This document shows, in pieces, positions 9,049-17,032 of a DNA stretch of 60,688 bases (positions within the stretch are counted from its first letter, which is position 1; every line of letters starts with the position of its first letter). Source of the stretch: Bacteroidaceae bacterium (GTDB taxonomy: Bacteria; Bacteroidota; Bacteroidia; Bacteroidales; Bacteroidaceae). The position numbers and the translations under genes were made by a program. The stretch spans positions 1-60,688 of the forward strand of contig JAGCDE010000057.1 in NCBI GenBank assembly GCA_017651315.1, written 5' to 3'. The notes beneath the pieces were generated by a model. The model worked only from the letters and a program-made list of their open reading frames with translations. It was not told the DNA's origin and did no database searches.

Positions 9049-9617
9049 TGCAGGATAGCAACAGTCATAATGAGAACGATAACAGGAGCGGATGCGGAGG
9101 GTGTCTTCTGAAATTGTTGATAATATCCGCCGCCCTGGTTCTATTCATTCTTATTTATGACAGGATAACTATCAACAGATACAAGAAAGATCCCGCTGGT
9201 TCACACAAGGAGATTGTTGAAGGTTATGCAGGTTTTGAATTTCCGCCTTATAGGTTGGTAGAGACCATATTGAACCCAGAGAAAGGAAGATTTGAATACG
9301 TTGATACTTTTAAAATGAAGTTCCTGACCACACCTGATTCCGCGTTCTATGAAACTATCAGCACAGCATGCAGCAATGTGTTTATTCTGGGAAAAAGCGA
9401 GAATCCTACAAAATATAAGCCCTGGTATTTCAATGAGGAAACAAATACATACCATTTCAGATTCTGGGCTTGGCACAACCAGACCGAATATGATACCGTA
9501 AGAAACACTTTCTTATCAAGAGGAGTTCCCAAGGAATTCCTGCAGGGAGACCGTGCGTATGAGATTCATCTGCCGGTGGATTCCCGAGAGTGGACAATAG
9601 TAACAGGCATTCACTGA
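9048..9617 (+). CDS. Hypothetical single-pass membrane protein
   Basis: A 189-residue protein with a hydrophilic N-terminus, a GCGGCLLKLL cysteine/glycine patch (about residues 17-26), one transmembrane helix (about 24-41) and a roughly 145-residue soluble domain containing many aromatic residues (KYKPWYFNEETNTYHFRFWAW). No family was recognised. Its ATG overlaps the DUF805 stop by one base, so it is probably translationally coupled and functionally linked to it. The Cys pair just before the membrane helix could be lipidated or bind metal, but the spacing matches no known site. Confidence 0.75.
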   Translation: MQDSNSHNENDNRSGCGGCLLKLLIISAALVLFILIYDRITINRYKKDPAGSHKEIVEGYAGFEFPPYRLVETILNPEKGRFEYVDTFKMKFLTTPDSAFYETISTACSNVFILGKSENPTKYKPWYFNEETNTYHFRFWAWHNQTEYDTVRNTFLSRGVPKEFLQGDRAYEIHLPVDSREWTIVTGIH

Positions 9618-9635
9618 TTTAAAGACCTTAGATAT

Positions 9636-11432
9636 ATGAGCATATTAAAGGAAAAGATTAAAGGTTTGGCCGATACCGTATGGAGCGGGATTCAGAGGTT
9701 CCCGCTTACGGTGGCGTTTGCCATAGCGCTTACCGTGTGCATGATGATTCTTGACTGGAAGGGTTATCACGGTATCAGCAAGGAATGGAGGTTCTTTATG
9801 ATCTGGTATCCGGCCACGGGTATTGCGCTTTCACTGAGTCTTTCACTGTGGCTTGAGGAGCATAAAGGCCGATGGGGCTACCAGCTGGCATCGGCCCTGA
9901 TTCATATAGCATGGATCGGAGTGAGCGTTCTGCTGATGCGCAATTATGACATGCTGGGATATGCACCTTATACCTATGTAGTTGTGGCTCTTATCGCTGC
10001 GCTCACGCTTTCGCTGCCTGTGCTTTCATTCTTCAGCGACGGGACCGATGTAGCTTTCTGGAACTTCAGCCTGCATTCCATCGGTGCAGTCTGTACCGCT
10101 TTCATTGTAAGCGGCATTGTATGCGGCGGATTGGAATTGCTGGTAGTGGGTATTGAGAAACTGTTCGGAGTATCTGTAAATTCACACTGGTACAGCAACA
10201 TTGCTATAATCTGCCTATGCCTGCTGGCTCCGGTGCTGCTGATACAGGGTGTGCCCGGAGGAGAGCAGAAACATGACTCTGAGCCTATGGAGATATCCCG
10301 CCTGCTGGTTAATTCCGTAACTAAGCTGTTCACTCCTATTGCCATAGCCTACTTTATAACACTTTACTGTTATGCAGCCAAGATACTGTTCACATGGCAG
10401 CTGCCCGACGGTTGGGTATCGTGGTTAGTCACTGCATCAATGCTGGCTTTTGTAATACTGTTCATGATGGTCTATCCCTATCGAGACAAGGCCGACAAGA
10501 GCGCATCGGGCTGGAACCGTAAAGCCGTGCGGATAATAACGCACCGGATGCCAATACTGATGCTGCCGCTGTTGCTGCTTATGAGCATTGGTATTGCACG
10601 GCGTATATCGGACTACGGAATTACCATACTGCGAGTGTATCTGGTGGCGTTCAACCTTTGGTGCTACGCGGTTTGTGTGGTATTGATCCTGAAACGGAAC
10701 GCTGGAATCCTGTGGATTCCGGTATCGCTTGTACTCACTTTTGCACTGCTCACCCTACTCCCGGTTAACGTATCCACAGCGGTCAGAAAGAGCCTGACCG
10801 CAAAGATTGACACTGCCCTTAAGTCTAACGGATGGGACGGCAATACTATGGACGATGACGAGTACGGCAAATTCATCAGCACGCTTGATGCCGGCGTATC
10901 ACATCAGATAGACAGCCGCATCGACTACCTCAAGAGTCAGTTCTCACGCAAGTCGGTATCGGCCTTTATTGAAACGGGAGTGCTAACGGGACGCGTTCCT
11001 GAGGCGGTGTTTGAAGACGGAAAGGACGGTACGGTGGAGATCCACCGTTACCGCAGCATACTGGGCGGCATCAGTTTCAATCTGCCAGCGGGTGCCGGCA
11101 GTATCCGTCTGTATGATGCCCGTGTTGACCTGGACAAGGATTGCATTAAAGATGATATCCTGACCGTGCAATTGCCGGTTTCATGGGACGGCAATGAACT
11201 GAAGTATGAGTTCCGCATACCTGTGCAGCAACTGCGCGCATTGGAGAAAGAGATGACACCCGAGAACATAGCTAAAGATGACTTCAACCATGCGATAAGT
11301 TACACCGGCACGCTTGTGGGCAACAAGAGAACTGATGCCCCGGCAAGAGTGACACTCTACTTAGACACATTCCACCTGCGTCACGACGGCAGGCAGGGTT
11401 ACTTTGAGGTTACCGGCCCGCTGTTCTGGTGA
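9636..11432 (+). CDS. DUF4153 domain-containing membrane protein
   Basis: A 598-residue polytopic membrane protein. About twelve hydrophobic segments fill the first 400 residues (for example RFPLTVAFAIALTVCMMILD and ILMLPLLLLMSIGIARRISDYG, the second a hallmark of DUF4153). The last 200 residues form a soluble domain rich in beta structure. A DUF4153 protein downstream of a small HTH regulator and DUF805-type proteins suggests an envelope-stress or membrane-homeostasis operon, though no member has a defined activity. It is the last gene of the six-gene unit starting at 6769; the following gene is convergent and its stop lies about 30 bases away. Confidence 0.88.
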   Translation: MSILKEKIKGLADTVWSGIQRFPLTVAFAIALTVCMMILDWKGYHGISKEWRFFMIWYPATGIALSLSLSLWLEEHKGRWGYQLASALIHIAWIGVSVLLMRNYDMLGYAPYTYVVVALIAALTLSLPVLSFFSDGTDVAFWNFSLHSIGAVCTAFIVSGIVCGGLELLVVGIEKLFGVSVNSHWYSNIAIICLCLLAPVLLIQGVPGGEQKHDSEPMEISRLLVNSVTKLFTPIAIAYFITLYCYAAKILFTWQLPDGWVSWLVTASMLAFVILFMMVYPYRDKADKSASGWNRKAVRIITHRMPILMLPLLLLMSIGIARRISDYGITILRVYLVAFNLWCYAVCVVLILKRNAGILWIPVSLVLTFALLTLLPVNVSTAVRKSLTAKIDTALKSNGWDGNTMDDDEYGKFISTLDAGVSHQIDSRIDYLKSQFSRKSVSAFIETGVLTGRVPEAVFEDGKDGTVEIHRYRSILGGISFNLPAGAGSIRLYDARVDLDKDCIKDDILTVQLPVSWDGNELKYEFRIPVQQLRALEKEMTPENIAKDDFNHAISYTGTLVGNKRTDAPARVTLYLDTFHLRHDGRQGYFEVTGPLFW

Positions 11433-11461
11433 AAAACAGCACAATTGTTAGGCCCTTTGTC

Positions 11462-12544
11462 CTAATTTCCGATTGTGAGGACCAGGTATTCGGAGCGGGT
11501 GCCGATGCGGATGAGGGCGCCCCAGATACCTATGCCGGAGGTGATGTAGTACCGGGTTGCGCCTCGCTGGTGATGCCCCCAGGATTTTTCGTACATGGCA
11601 TCGGTCACCCATGAGATAGGCCATACCTGTCCGCGATGGGTATGGCCGCTGAATTGGAAGTCTATACCGGCCTGCTCCGCCTCCTCCAGATGATAGGGCT
11701 GATGGTCCAGCAGTATGCTGAATCCTCTGATACTGTCGGTTAGCGCACTAAGCGGTTTTCGGTGCGGGTTGGTGCGGTCATCACGGCCTATTACGGTAAG
11801 ACCCTTGAACTGCGCCGATTCATCGCGGAGTAACCTTATGCCGGCATCCCTGAAGAACTGCTCTACCAAGGGCTCGTTGCTGTAGTAGTCATGATTGCCC
11901 AGAACCGTCCAGAAAGGCGCTTTAAGCCGATGAAATTCATCGGCATAATTACCCTCAAAAACGGGACGGATACTGCGGTCCACCACATCTCCGGCGGTAA
12001 GTATAAGGTCCGGATTCTCGGCATTTATCAGATCCACCCATCGGGCCAGTTCGGCTCGACGGTTATGATAGCCCAGGTGCAGGTCGCTTATCAGCACCAC
12101 CTTGAGCGGCTTGTCAAGTGGCTTGTCGGTATGGATGGTAAGCTCCTCGCGATACTTGTGGTGATAGTGCAGCCCGCCTATGAGCATAAGCAGCGCCACA
12201 CCTCCTATTATTGTACAAAACCCTTCGGGGCTGCTCTTGAGGAAACCGGGCGGGAGTATGCGGCACCATTGTGCAATCCGGGCAAAAAGGAACGCCAGCA
12301 GCAGATACAGAAAGAATATCAGCCAGGGGTTGCCCACATTATATACAACCTGAGCCAGTCCAAGCGGTAACCTTTCTATGCGGATGAAACTGACAAAGAA
12401 AAGAGCCATCCAAGCCAGGAATAGAGAGAGCACTCCGGCCTTCACGGTCCACATACCCGGGGTGATTCGCCACAGCCGCCAGCCTGCATAGACGGTAAGG
12501 CCCAGTAGCAGCCCGATAAACAGCAATGCAATTGTTTTGTTCAT
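11462..12544 (-). CDS. Membrane-anchored metallophosphoesterase (YaeI-like)
   Basis: A 360-residue calcineurin-like phosphoesterase. Three or four N-terminal hydrophobic segments (about residues 1-125) anchor it. The catalytic domain carries every metal-binding block in order: LISDLHLG (Asp and His), TAGDVVDRS (Asp), VLGNHDYYS (Asn-His-Asp), and later LLDHQPYH and SGHTHRGQVWP (His-x-His). This layout matches the YaeI/lipid-type phosphoesterases of Bacteroidetes, which act on membrane phospho-substrates; the substrate here is unknown. The ATG at 12544 starts 63 bases from the divergent GH43 gene. A weak hairpin (TTAGG/CCTAA) spans its end and that of the DUF4153 gene. Confidence 0.9.
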   Translation of the reverse strand: MNKTIALLFIGLLLGLTVYAGWRLWRITPGMWTVKAGVLSLFLAWMALFFVSFIRIERLPLGLAQVVYNVGNPWLIFFLYLLLAFLFARIAQWCRILPPGFLKSSPEGFCTIIGGVALLMLIGGLHYHHKYREELTIHTDKPLDKPLKVVLISDLHLGYHNRRAELARWVDLINAENPDLILTAGDVVDRSIRPVFEGNYADEFHRLKAPFWTVLGNHDYYSNEPLVEQFFRDAGIRLLRDESAQFKGLTVIGRDDRTNPHRKPLSALTDSIRGFSILLDHQPYHLEEAEQAGIDFQFSGHTHRGQVWPISWVTDAMYEKSWGHHQRGATRYYITSGIGIWGALIRIGTRSEYLVLTIGN

Positions 12545-12607
12545 AGATTGTAAAGGTAGCGTTTTTTTGTCTATCTTTATGCCTCAAATCAGATAACCCG
12601 AACTAAA

Positions 12608-14257
12608 ATGAAACAATACAAAGGACTGACCTGGATGTGCATGGCTATTACCTGCTGTGCCGCCATGACGGTTTCATGTTCCGGACAGGCCGGAAGCCAG
12701 GAGAAAGAGCTTATGACTGTAGGTAACCCTTATCTGCCCATGTGGGAGCATATCCCCGACGGCGAGCCGTATGTGTTTGAAGATCCGGACAATCCCGGAA
12801 AGCAGCGTGTCTATATTTACGGCTCTCATGACAGCCGCATAACCGACTACTGCGGCCGCGAGCTCGTGGTATGGTCAGCGCCTGTGGAGGACCTGAACCA
12901 CTGGCGCTACGACGGCGAGATACTCAAGGTCGATAAGAACCGTGACGGACAATCCATAAGCCGCCGCGGAGAGGCTGACGTGCTGTTCGCCCCTGATGTC
13001 ACTCTGGTAACAGCCCCCGACGGCACAAAGACCTACTACCTCTATCCCAATGACCAGGCGGGCGGACGCAATGGCCTCATTGCCAAGAGCTCACGCCCGG
13101 ACGGTCCGTTCACGGTCTGCAACTGGAGCAAGGCCAACCCCAACATCACAGACGGTGTGCTGGCATTCGACCCTGCCGTATTCGTGGATGATGATGGCAG
13201 GATATATGGCTACTGGGGATTCGAGCGTTCATACGGCGCCGAGCTTGACCCCGCCACTATGGCTACAGTCAAGCCGGGAACCGATATTGTGGAGGATATG
13301 GTCCCGGGACGCTATCAAGACGGGGTCTTCAAGTTCTTCGAGGCATCCTCAATACGCAAGATCCAGGACAAGTACGTGTTCATATACAGCCGTTTCACAT
13401 TAGAGGGTGAGTTCGGATTGCCGTCATCCAATTATACATTAGCATACGCCTACAGTGACAAGCCCTTAGGCCCCTGGACTTATGGAGGTACCGTAATAGA
13501 TGGCCGTGGGCGTGAGATTGACGAACAGGGCAAACCCTTTGCTTCAGGTACCGTTGACGGTAACACTCATGGAGGAATATGTCAGATAAACGGACAGTGG
13601 TACGTGTTCTATCACCGCCACACCGGAACCGACGAGTATGCACGCCAGGCAATGGTAGCCCCTATCACGGTGAAGGTGACACCTGGCCCCGGCGGCAAGG
13701 TGGAGATATCCGAAGGCGAGTATAATTCGGAAGGATTCTCGCTGAACGGTCTTAATCCTATAGAGCGTCACTCAGCCGGTATTGCCTGCTGGTACACCGG
13801 CCCCAAGACCGCCATCCACGAATGGCCCAACAACAAATTCTTCGGTTCATATGTAGCCTCATCATACGGCACTGACAGCAAGTTCGACAAGCCGTATGAG
13901 CTGGCAAACAACACCAATCACGTGGTGAACAATACTGACGGTTCAATTGTGGGTTACAAATATTTCAACTTTGACGCCACTAAAGGCCGCAAGAACGTTA
14001 AGCTGCTGCTTAACCTGATTCCGGAAGGTGTGGACGGCACTGTTACCATTATGGCCGACCGTCCCTGGGCATCACAGAAAGGCAGGGAACTTGGCAAGAT
14101 CAGTATCAAGGCCGATATGCCCCGGCAACCCACTGAGATGGCTGTAAAACTGCCTGCCATAGGTGAACTGAGCGGCAAGCACGCCATATACTTCACATTC
14201 TCATCAGACACAAAGGAGAAATCCATTTGCACGCTGTTAGACTTTCAGTTTAATTGA
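12608..14257 (+). CDS. Glycoside hydrolase family 43 lipoprotein with CBM6-like C-terminal domain
   Basis: Exported glycosidase of 549 residues. A lipoprotein signal ends in TVSCSGQ with an acceptor Cys near residue 24. The five-bladed GH43 propeller shows IPDGEPYVFEDP (candidate base Asp), VLFAPDVTLV (Asp that tunes the acid), FDPAVFVDDDGRIYGYWG, and FKFFEASSIRK where Glu is the likely acid. From about residue 390 a beta-rich segment (KYFNFDATKG, LDFQFN at the end) resembles a CBM6-type carbohydrate-binding domain. GH43 enzymes remove arabinofuranosyl or xylosyl units; given araA, the kinase, tkt and rpiB nearby, arabinose-containing glycans are the likely target. Exact specificity cannot be read. 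Confidence 0.9.
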   Translation: MKQYKGLTWMCMAITCCAAMTVSCSGQAGSQEKELMTVGNPYLPMWEHIPDGEPYVFEDPDNPGKQRVYIYGSHDSRITDYCGRELVVWSAPVEDLNHWRYDGEILKVDKNRDGQSISRRGEADVLFAPDVTLVTAPDGTKTYYLYPNDQAGGRNGLIAKSSRPDGPFTVCNWSKANPNITDGVLAFDPAVFVDDDGRIYGYWGFERSYGAELDPATMATVKPGTDIVEDMVPGRYQDGVFKFFEASSIRKIQDKYVFIYSRFTLEGEFGLPSSNYTLAYAYSDKPLGPWTYGGTVIDGRGREIDEQGKPFASGTVDGNTHGGICQINGQWYVFYHRHTGTDEYARQAMVAPITVKVTPGPGGKVEISEGEYNSEGFSLNGLNPIERHSAGIACWYTGPKTAIHEWPNNKFFGSYVASSYGTDSKFDKPYELANNTNHVVNNTDGSIVGYKYFNFDATKGRKNVKLLLNLIPEGVDGTVTIMADRPWASQKGRELGKISIKADMPRQPTEMAVKLPAIGELSGKHAIYFTFSSDTKEKSICTLLDFQFN

Positions 14258-14291
14258 CACAATAGACACAATAGGAACGTTTCCCTGTGTC
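14256..14291 (+). repeat. Short REP-like palindrome, copy A
   Basis: Two tandem GACACAATA units (14256-14264 and 14265-14273), the second opening an imperfect palindrome (GACACA at 14265 against TGTGTC at 14286-14291) with core AGGAACGTTTCC. The first unit overlaps the GH43 stop codon. A related sequence lies at 30342-30369. Confidence 0.6.
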
Positions 14292-14310
14292 ACCTTGACC
14301 TTATATTCAA

Positions 14311-14691
14311 ATGAGAAAGATTCTGTATTTAGTTGCAGTGCTGGGTTTATCGGCCTGCAGTGGTAAAGATTTTAATGACGGTGTGATGCAGAAGAGCGGA
14401 AAGGTCTATACAATCAATACGGAGACCATCTGCAATGCAAAGGGATTCCACGGTGCCACACCTATCAAGGTTACCGTAAAAAAGGATAAGATAGTGAGTG
14501 TGGAAGCACTCCCCAACCGCGAAACGCCGCGATTCTTTGAGAACGTACAAAGGAATATGCTTCCCAAGTTCAAGGATGTGAAGTTCAAGGACTACGCCAC
14601 GGTCGATTGCGTATCGGGCGCAACCATCAGCAGCAAATGCGTGCGCGAGAACCTAAAAGCGGCGTACGAATACTACAATGCACATAAGTAA
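14311..14691 (+). CDS. FMN-binding domain lipoprotein
   Basis: A 126-residue exported protein. The signal peptide MRKILYLVAVLGLSAC ends in a lipobox, so the mature protein is anchored to a membrane. The remainder is one FMN-binding domain of the NqrC/RnfG C-terminal type: CNAKGFHGATPIKVTVKKD, VEALPNRETPRF, and the flavinylation-like motif CVSGATISS, in which Thr would carry covalent FMN attached by ApbE. Bacteroidetes encode many such small flavoproteins, used in extracytoplasmic electron transfer. No ApbE or partner oxidoreductase is adjacent, so its redox partner is unknown. The gene stands alone between the GH43 gene and a long palindromic repeat. Confidence 0.88.
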   Translation: MRKILYLVAVLGLSACSGKDFNDGVMQKSGKVYTINTETICNAKGFHGATPIKVTVKKDKIVSVEALPNRETPRFFENVQRNMLPKFKDVKFKDYATVDCVSGATISSKCVRENLKAAYEYYNAHK

Positions 14692-14728
14692 GCCACTAAA
14701 CTCACATTAATAACACTTCTATATTCTT

Positions 14729-14893
14729 AGAATCTGTTTAAATGTGTTCCATAAAAATGATTATGGGCTATTTTATCCTATGGTTTTATCGTTTCCGAGG
14801 GAATAATGGAGGTCCATTTTGACTGAGGAACGATGAAAGCAGAGGATAAAAGAGGCTATAAGAAATTTATGGAGACAAATTTAAACAGATTCT
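14729..14893. repeat. 165-bp palindromic intergenic element with 15-bp terminal inverted repeats
   Basis: AGAATCTGTTTAAAT (14729-14743) is exactly inverted at 14879-14893. Inner arms also pair (GGCTATTTTATCC-like against AGGATAAAAGAGGC), as do ATCGTTTCC and GGAACGAT near the centre, so nearly the whole element could fold into one long hairpin. There is no coding capacity. The right end overlaps the stop codon of the following minus-strand ATPase. A shorter degenerate relative lies at 27869-27983. Confidence 0.8.
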
Positions 14894-16170
14894 TAATCCT
14901 TTAAGCAACCTATAGGGATAACATATACTCCATCTTGCCTTTGATAGGCATACTGTCCGACACCGATGATAACTGCCATAAATGATGGTGCCGGCATTTT
15001 ATCGGTATCTATATTCCCTGCAAGTTCTATCATGTTAGCTGCGCTATCATTAATATGATTTTCTCCTCCCAGTTTTACCTCAAGCAGGGCGTAGCTACCA
15101 TTTCTTCTATGAAGAACAGTATCACATTCAAGGCCATTGCTGTCTCTGTAATGATAAAGCTGACCATCCAAGGCTTCTGCATACACACGCAGGTCTCGCA
15201 CGACCATGTCCTCAAAGAAAAGTCCAAACGTATCTAAGTCATTAATCAAGTCTTTTGGACCAAGCCCCAATGCGGCAGTCCCAATGCTCGGATCCACGAA
15301 ATGGCGTGTGTCGCTTGTCCTGATGGCTGCCTTGCTTCGCAGATTAGGATTCCATGCGGCTAAATCTTCAATCACAAACAATTTCTTCAAGACTTTGATA
15401 TAGTCTGCTACAGTGTCTTCATCTAACGTACTTGCATCATTGGCAAGCATGTCTTTGCGGATTGTGGCATAAGAAACTTGCTGGGAGATATTCCTTGCAT
15501 ACGAACGAAGGAGCAATTTTGTACGTTCAGGACTTCTTTTTACCTTATCCACGCGTTGTATATCCCGTTTTGTCACAGAGTCCACATAGTCGAAAGCCTG
15601 ATCAAGGGCAACATCCTTGGAAATCAATGTAGCCCATGGCCATCCACCCCGGCATGTAAGGTAGGCAATGTCATCAACATCAAGGTCACATTGCTGAACT
15701 TCTGGTGTTTTTCCATCGAACAAATCCTTCAGACTAATCGTGCCCGATGATTCGCCCGATTCATACAAACTCATGGGACGCATCATGATATGTGCGAATC
15801 GCCCTGTTCCACTATGAATTGTTTCATCGGCATCGGGAAGTACAGAAGATCCTGTAAGGATAAACTGAGAGGGCTCCCCTCGCTTGTCCACCTCGCCACG
15901 AACGGAATCCCAGATGGGAGGCAGCGCCTGCCATTCATCAATCAATCGAGGAGTCTTTCCTTCCAAAAGGGACTTGGGACTTATCTCTATCATTTGTGTG
16001 CTTTGTTTCAGTACCGATGCATCCCCTAAGTCAAGTACACTTTTGGCCAATTGTTTTGCCGTTGTTGTCTTTCCGCACCACTTAGGCCCTTCAATAAGAA
16101 CGGCGCCTTTTCCGAGAACCTTACGTTCAAGAAGCCTGTCTGCTATTCGTTGTTTGTACTTTGCCATCAT
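14893..16170 (-). CDS. AAA-family ATPase with DUF4143 domain
   Basis: About 425 residues, starting at MMAKYKQRI (16170; an ATG at 16188 is also open). The N-terminal ATPase (AAA_14) has Walker A IEGPKWCGKTTTA and Walker B-like RLIDEWQALP, followed by the family segments FILTGSS and GRFAHIMMRPMSLYESGES. The C-terminal DUF4143 domain ends in a restriction-like fold motif, LECDTVLHRRNG then ALLEVKLG. Such proteins are scattered across bacteria, often as isolated, horizontally moved genes; their function is unknown, with roles in defence or DNA transactions suggested. Here the gene runs opposite to its left neighbour, touches a palindromic repeat on one side and a peptidase-tail relic on the other, which fits an inserted module. 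Confidence 0.9.
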   Translation of the reverse strand: MMAKYKQRIADRLLERKVLGKGAVLIEGPKWCGKTTTAKQLAKSVLDLGDASVLKQSTQMIEISPKSLLEGKTPRLIDEWQALPPIWDSVRGEVDKRGEPSQFILTGSSVLPDADETIHSGTGRFAHIMMRPMSLYESGESSGTISLKDLFDGKTPEVQQCDLDVDDIAYLTCRGGWPWATLISKDVALDQAFDYVDSVTKRDIQRVDKVKRSPERTKLLLRSYARNISQQVSYATIRKDMLANDASTLDEDTVADYIKVLKKLFVIEDLAAWNPNLRSKAAIRTSDTRHFVDPSIGTAALGLGPKDLINDLDTFGLFFEDMVVRDLRVYAEALDGQLYHYRDSNGLECDTVLHRRNGSYALLEVKLGGENHINDSAANMIELAGNIDTDKMPAPSFMAVIIGVGQYAYQRQDGVYVIPIGCLKD

Positions 16171-16295
16171 ATTACTGTATAGGTGCAAAGAAACAAATTC
16201 TATCGCAAACCGCCAAAGGAATTTTCCAAAATTCGGTGATTTGAGGCGATTTCATTCGGTTGTTTGTGGAGTTTTTGTTCGGTTAATTATGATGA

Positions 16296-16406
16296 TTTCA
16301 TTCGGTGAAATATGATTTGAGCGGCAAGCGGATAGAAACCGATGACATATCCACATTGCCTGCCGGAATCTATATCCGTAACGGGCGTAAATATACAGTA
16401 CAGTAA
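16296..16406 (+). pseudogene. Relic of a secreted protein's C-terminal tail (C10 peptidase-type)
   Basis: Translating from 16305 gives about 33 residues containing KYDLSGKRIETDD and LPAGIYIRNGRKYTVQ before a TAA at 16404. The tail of the broken C10 peptidase at 34549-35718 reads IYDLTGMKIETND then LPSGIYISNERK, so the two are clearly homologous. Upstream the frame stops at TGA (16293-16295), leaving no signal peptide or catalytic region. A 13-base direct repeat GATTTCATTCGGT (16248-16260 and 16294-16306) straddles the break. The rest of the interval from the ATPase start to 16295 shows no coding sequence. Confidence 0.75.
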
Positions 16407-16427
16407 CGGCTTGCATGCAAGCAATTA

Positions 16428-16470
16428 AAAAACCGGTCCTGAAGGTGCACCATTCAGGAGCGGTTTCTTT
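16428..16470. terminator. Bidirectional terminator between the relic and rpiB
   Basis: AACCG-gt-CCTGAA (16431-16443) pairs with TTCAGG-ag-CGGTT (16453-16465). A run of As before it gives a T-run for the minus-strand rpiB transcript, and TTTCTTT follows on the plus strand. Confidence 0.8.
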
Positions 16471-16493
16471 AATACAGTATCAGCCGTCAAGCG

Positions 16494-16943
16494 TCAAACC
16501 GGATGCTTTTCAGAGTTGTTTACCGGGATGCTATCTACCCGAGCCTGATGGCGACCGCCCTCGAAGGGGGTGTTCAGGTACTCGTCCATGATTTTGCGGG
16601 CCATGTCGGTATCGATGAAACGGCCGGGCATGACAAGGACATTGGCATCGTTGTGCTGACGGATAAGGTGGGCTATCTCGGGAATCCAGCACAGTCCGGC
16701 GCGGATGCCCTGATGCTTGTTCAGGGTCATGGAGATACCCTCTCCGCTGCCGCACATGGCTATACCCTTCTCTACCTCACCCTGCTCTATGCCGCGGGCC
16801 AGTGCGTGGCCGTAATCGGCGTAGTTGCAACTGTCGGGAGTATAGGTGCCGTAGTCCTTGAACTCCAGCCCCTTCTCCTTCAAGTATTCTATCACGAACT
16901 GCTTTAGCGGAAAAGCAGCGTGGTCACTTGCAATTCCTATCAT
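16494..16943 (-). CDS. rpiB: Ribose-5-phosphate isomerase B
   Basis: Interconverts ribose 5-phosphate and ribulose 5-phosphate in the non-oxidative pentose phosphate pathway. All 149 residues align by eye with the RpiB/LacAB family: GIASDHAAFPLK (Asp and His near the N-terminus), AMCGSGEGISM (active-site Cys and anion-binding glycines), RQHNDANVLVMPGRFI (His and Arg) and the terminal FEGGRHQARV (Arg). Length and ends are normal. It lies 89 bases downstream of the transketolase gene in the same direction, so the two form a pentose-phosphate pair that links to the arabinose genes at the left of the window. Confidence 0.97.
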   Translation of the reverse strand: MIGIASDHAAFPLKQFVIEYLKEKGLEFKDYGTYTPDSCNYADYGHALARGIEQGEVEKGIAMCGSGEGISMTLNKHQGIRAGLCWIPEIAHLIRQHNDANVLVMPGRFIDTDMARKIMDEYLNTPFEGGRHQARVDSIPVNNSEKHPV

Positions 16944-16956
16944 ATTTACTTTGGCT

Positions 16957-17030
16957 TTTGGCTGTTAGCCATTGGCTTCCATACGGTGTGATTAAAGCCA
17001 ACAGCCAATAGCCAATAGCTAACAGCTAAA
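16957..17030. repeat. Inverted repeat between tkt and rpiB
   Basis: The left arm 16957-16977 (TTTGGCTGTTAGCC then ATTGGCT) and right arm 17010-17030 are 21-base inverted copies with two differences, both allowing G-U pairing in one transcript orientation. The right side also holds short direct repeats (AGCCAACAGCCAATAGCCAA). It fills almost the whole tkt-rpiB spacer and would form a strong mRNA hairpin. Confidence 0.75.
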
Positions 17031-17032
17031 GT

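Noticed and set aside
16957-17030. Possible mini CRISPR from the repeated GCCAATA units
   Set aside because: Units are under ten bases, irregular and lack spacers; an inverted repeat explains them.
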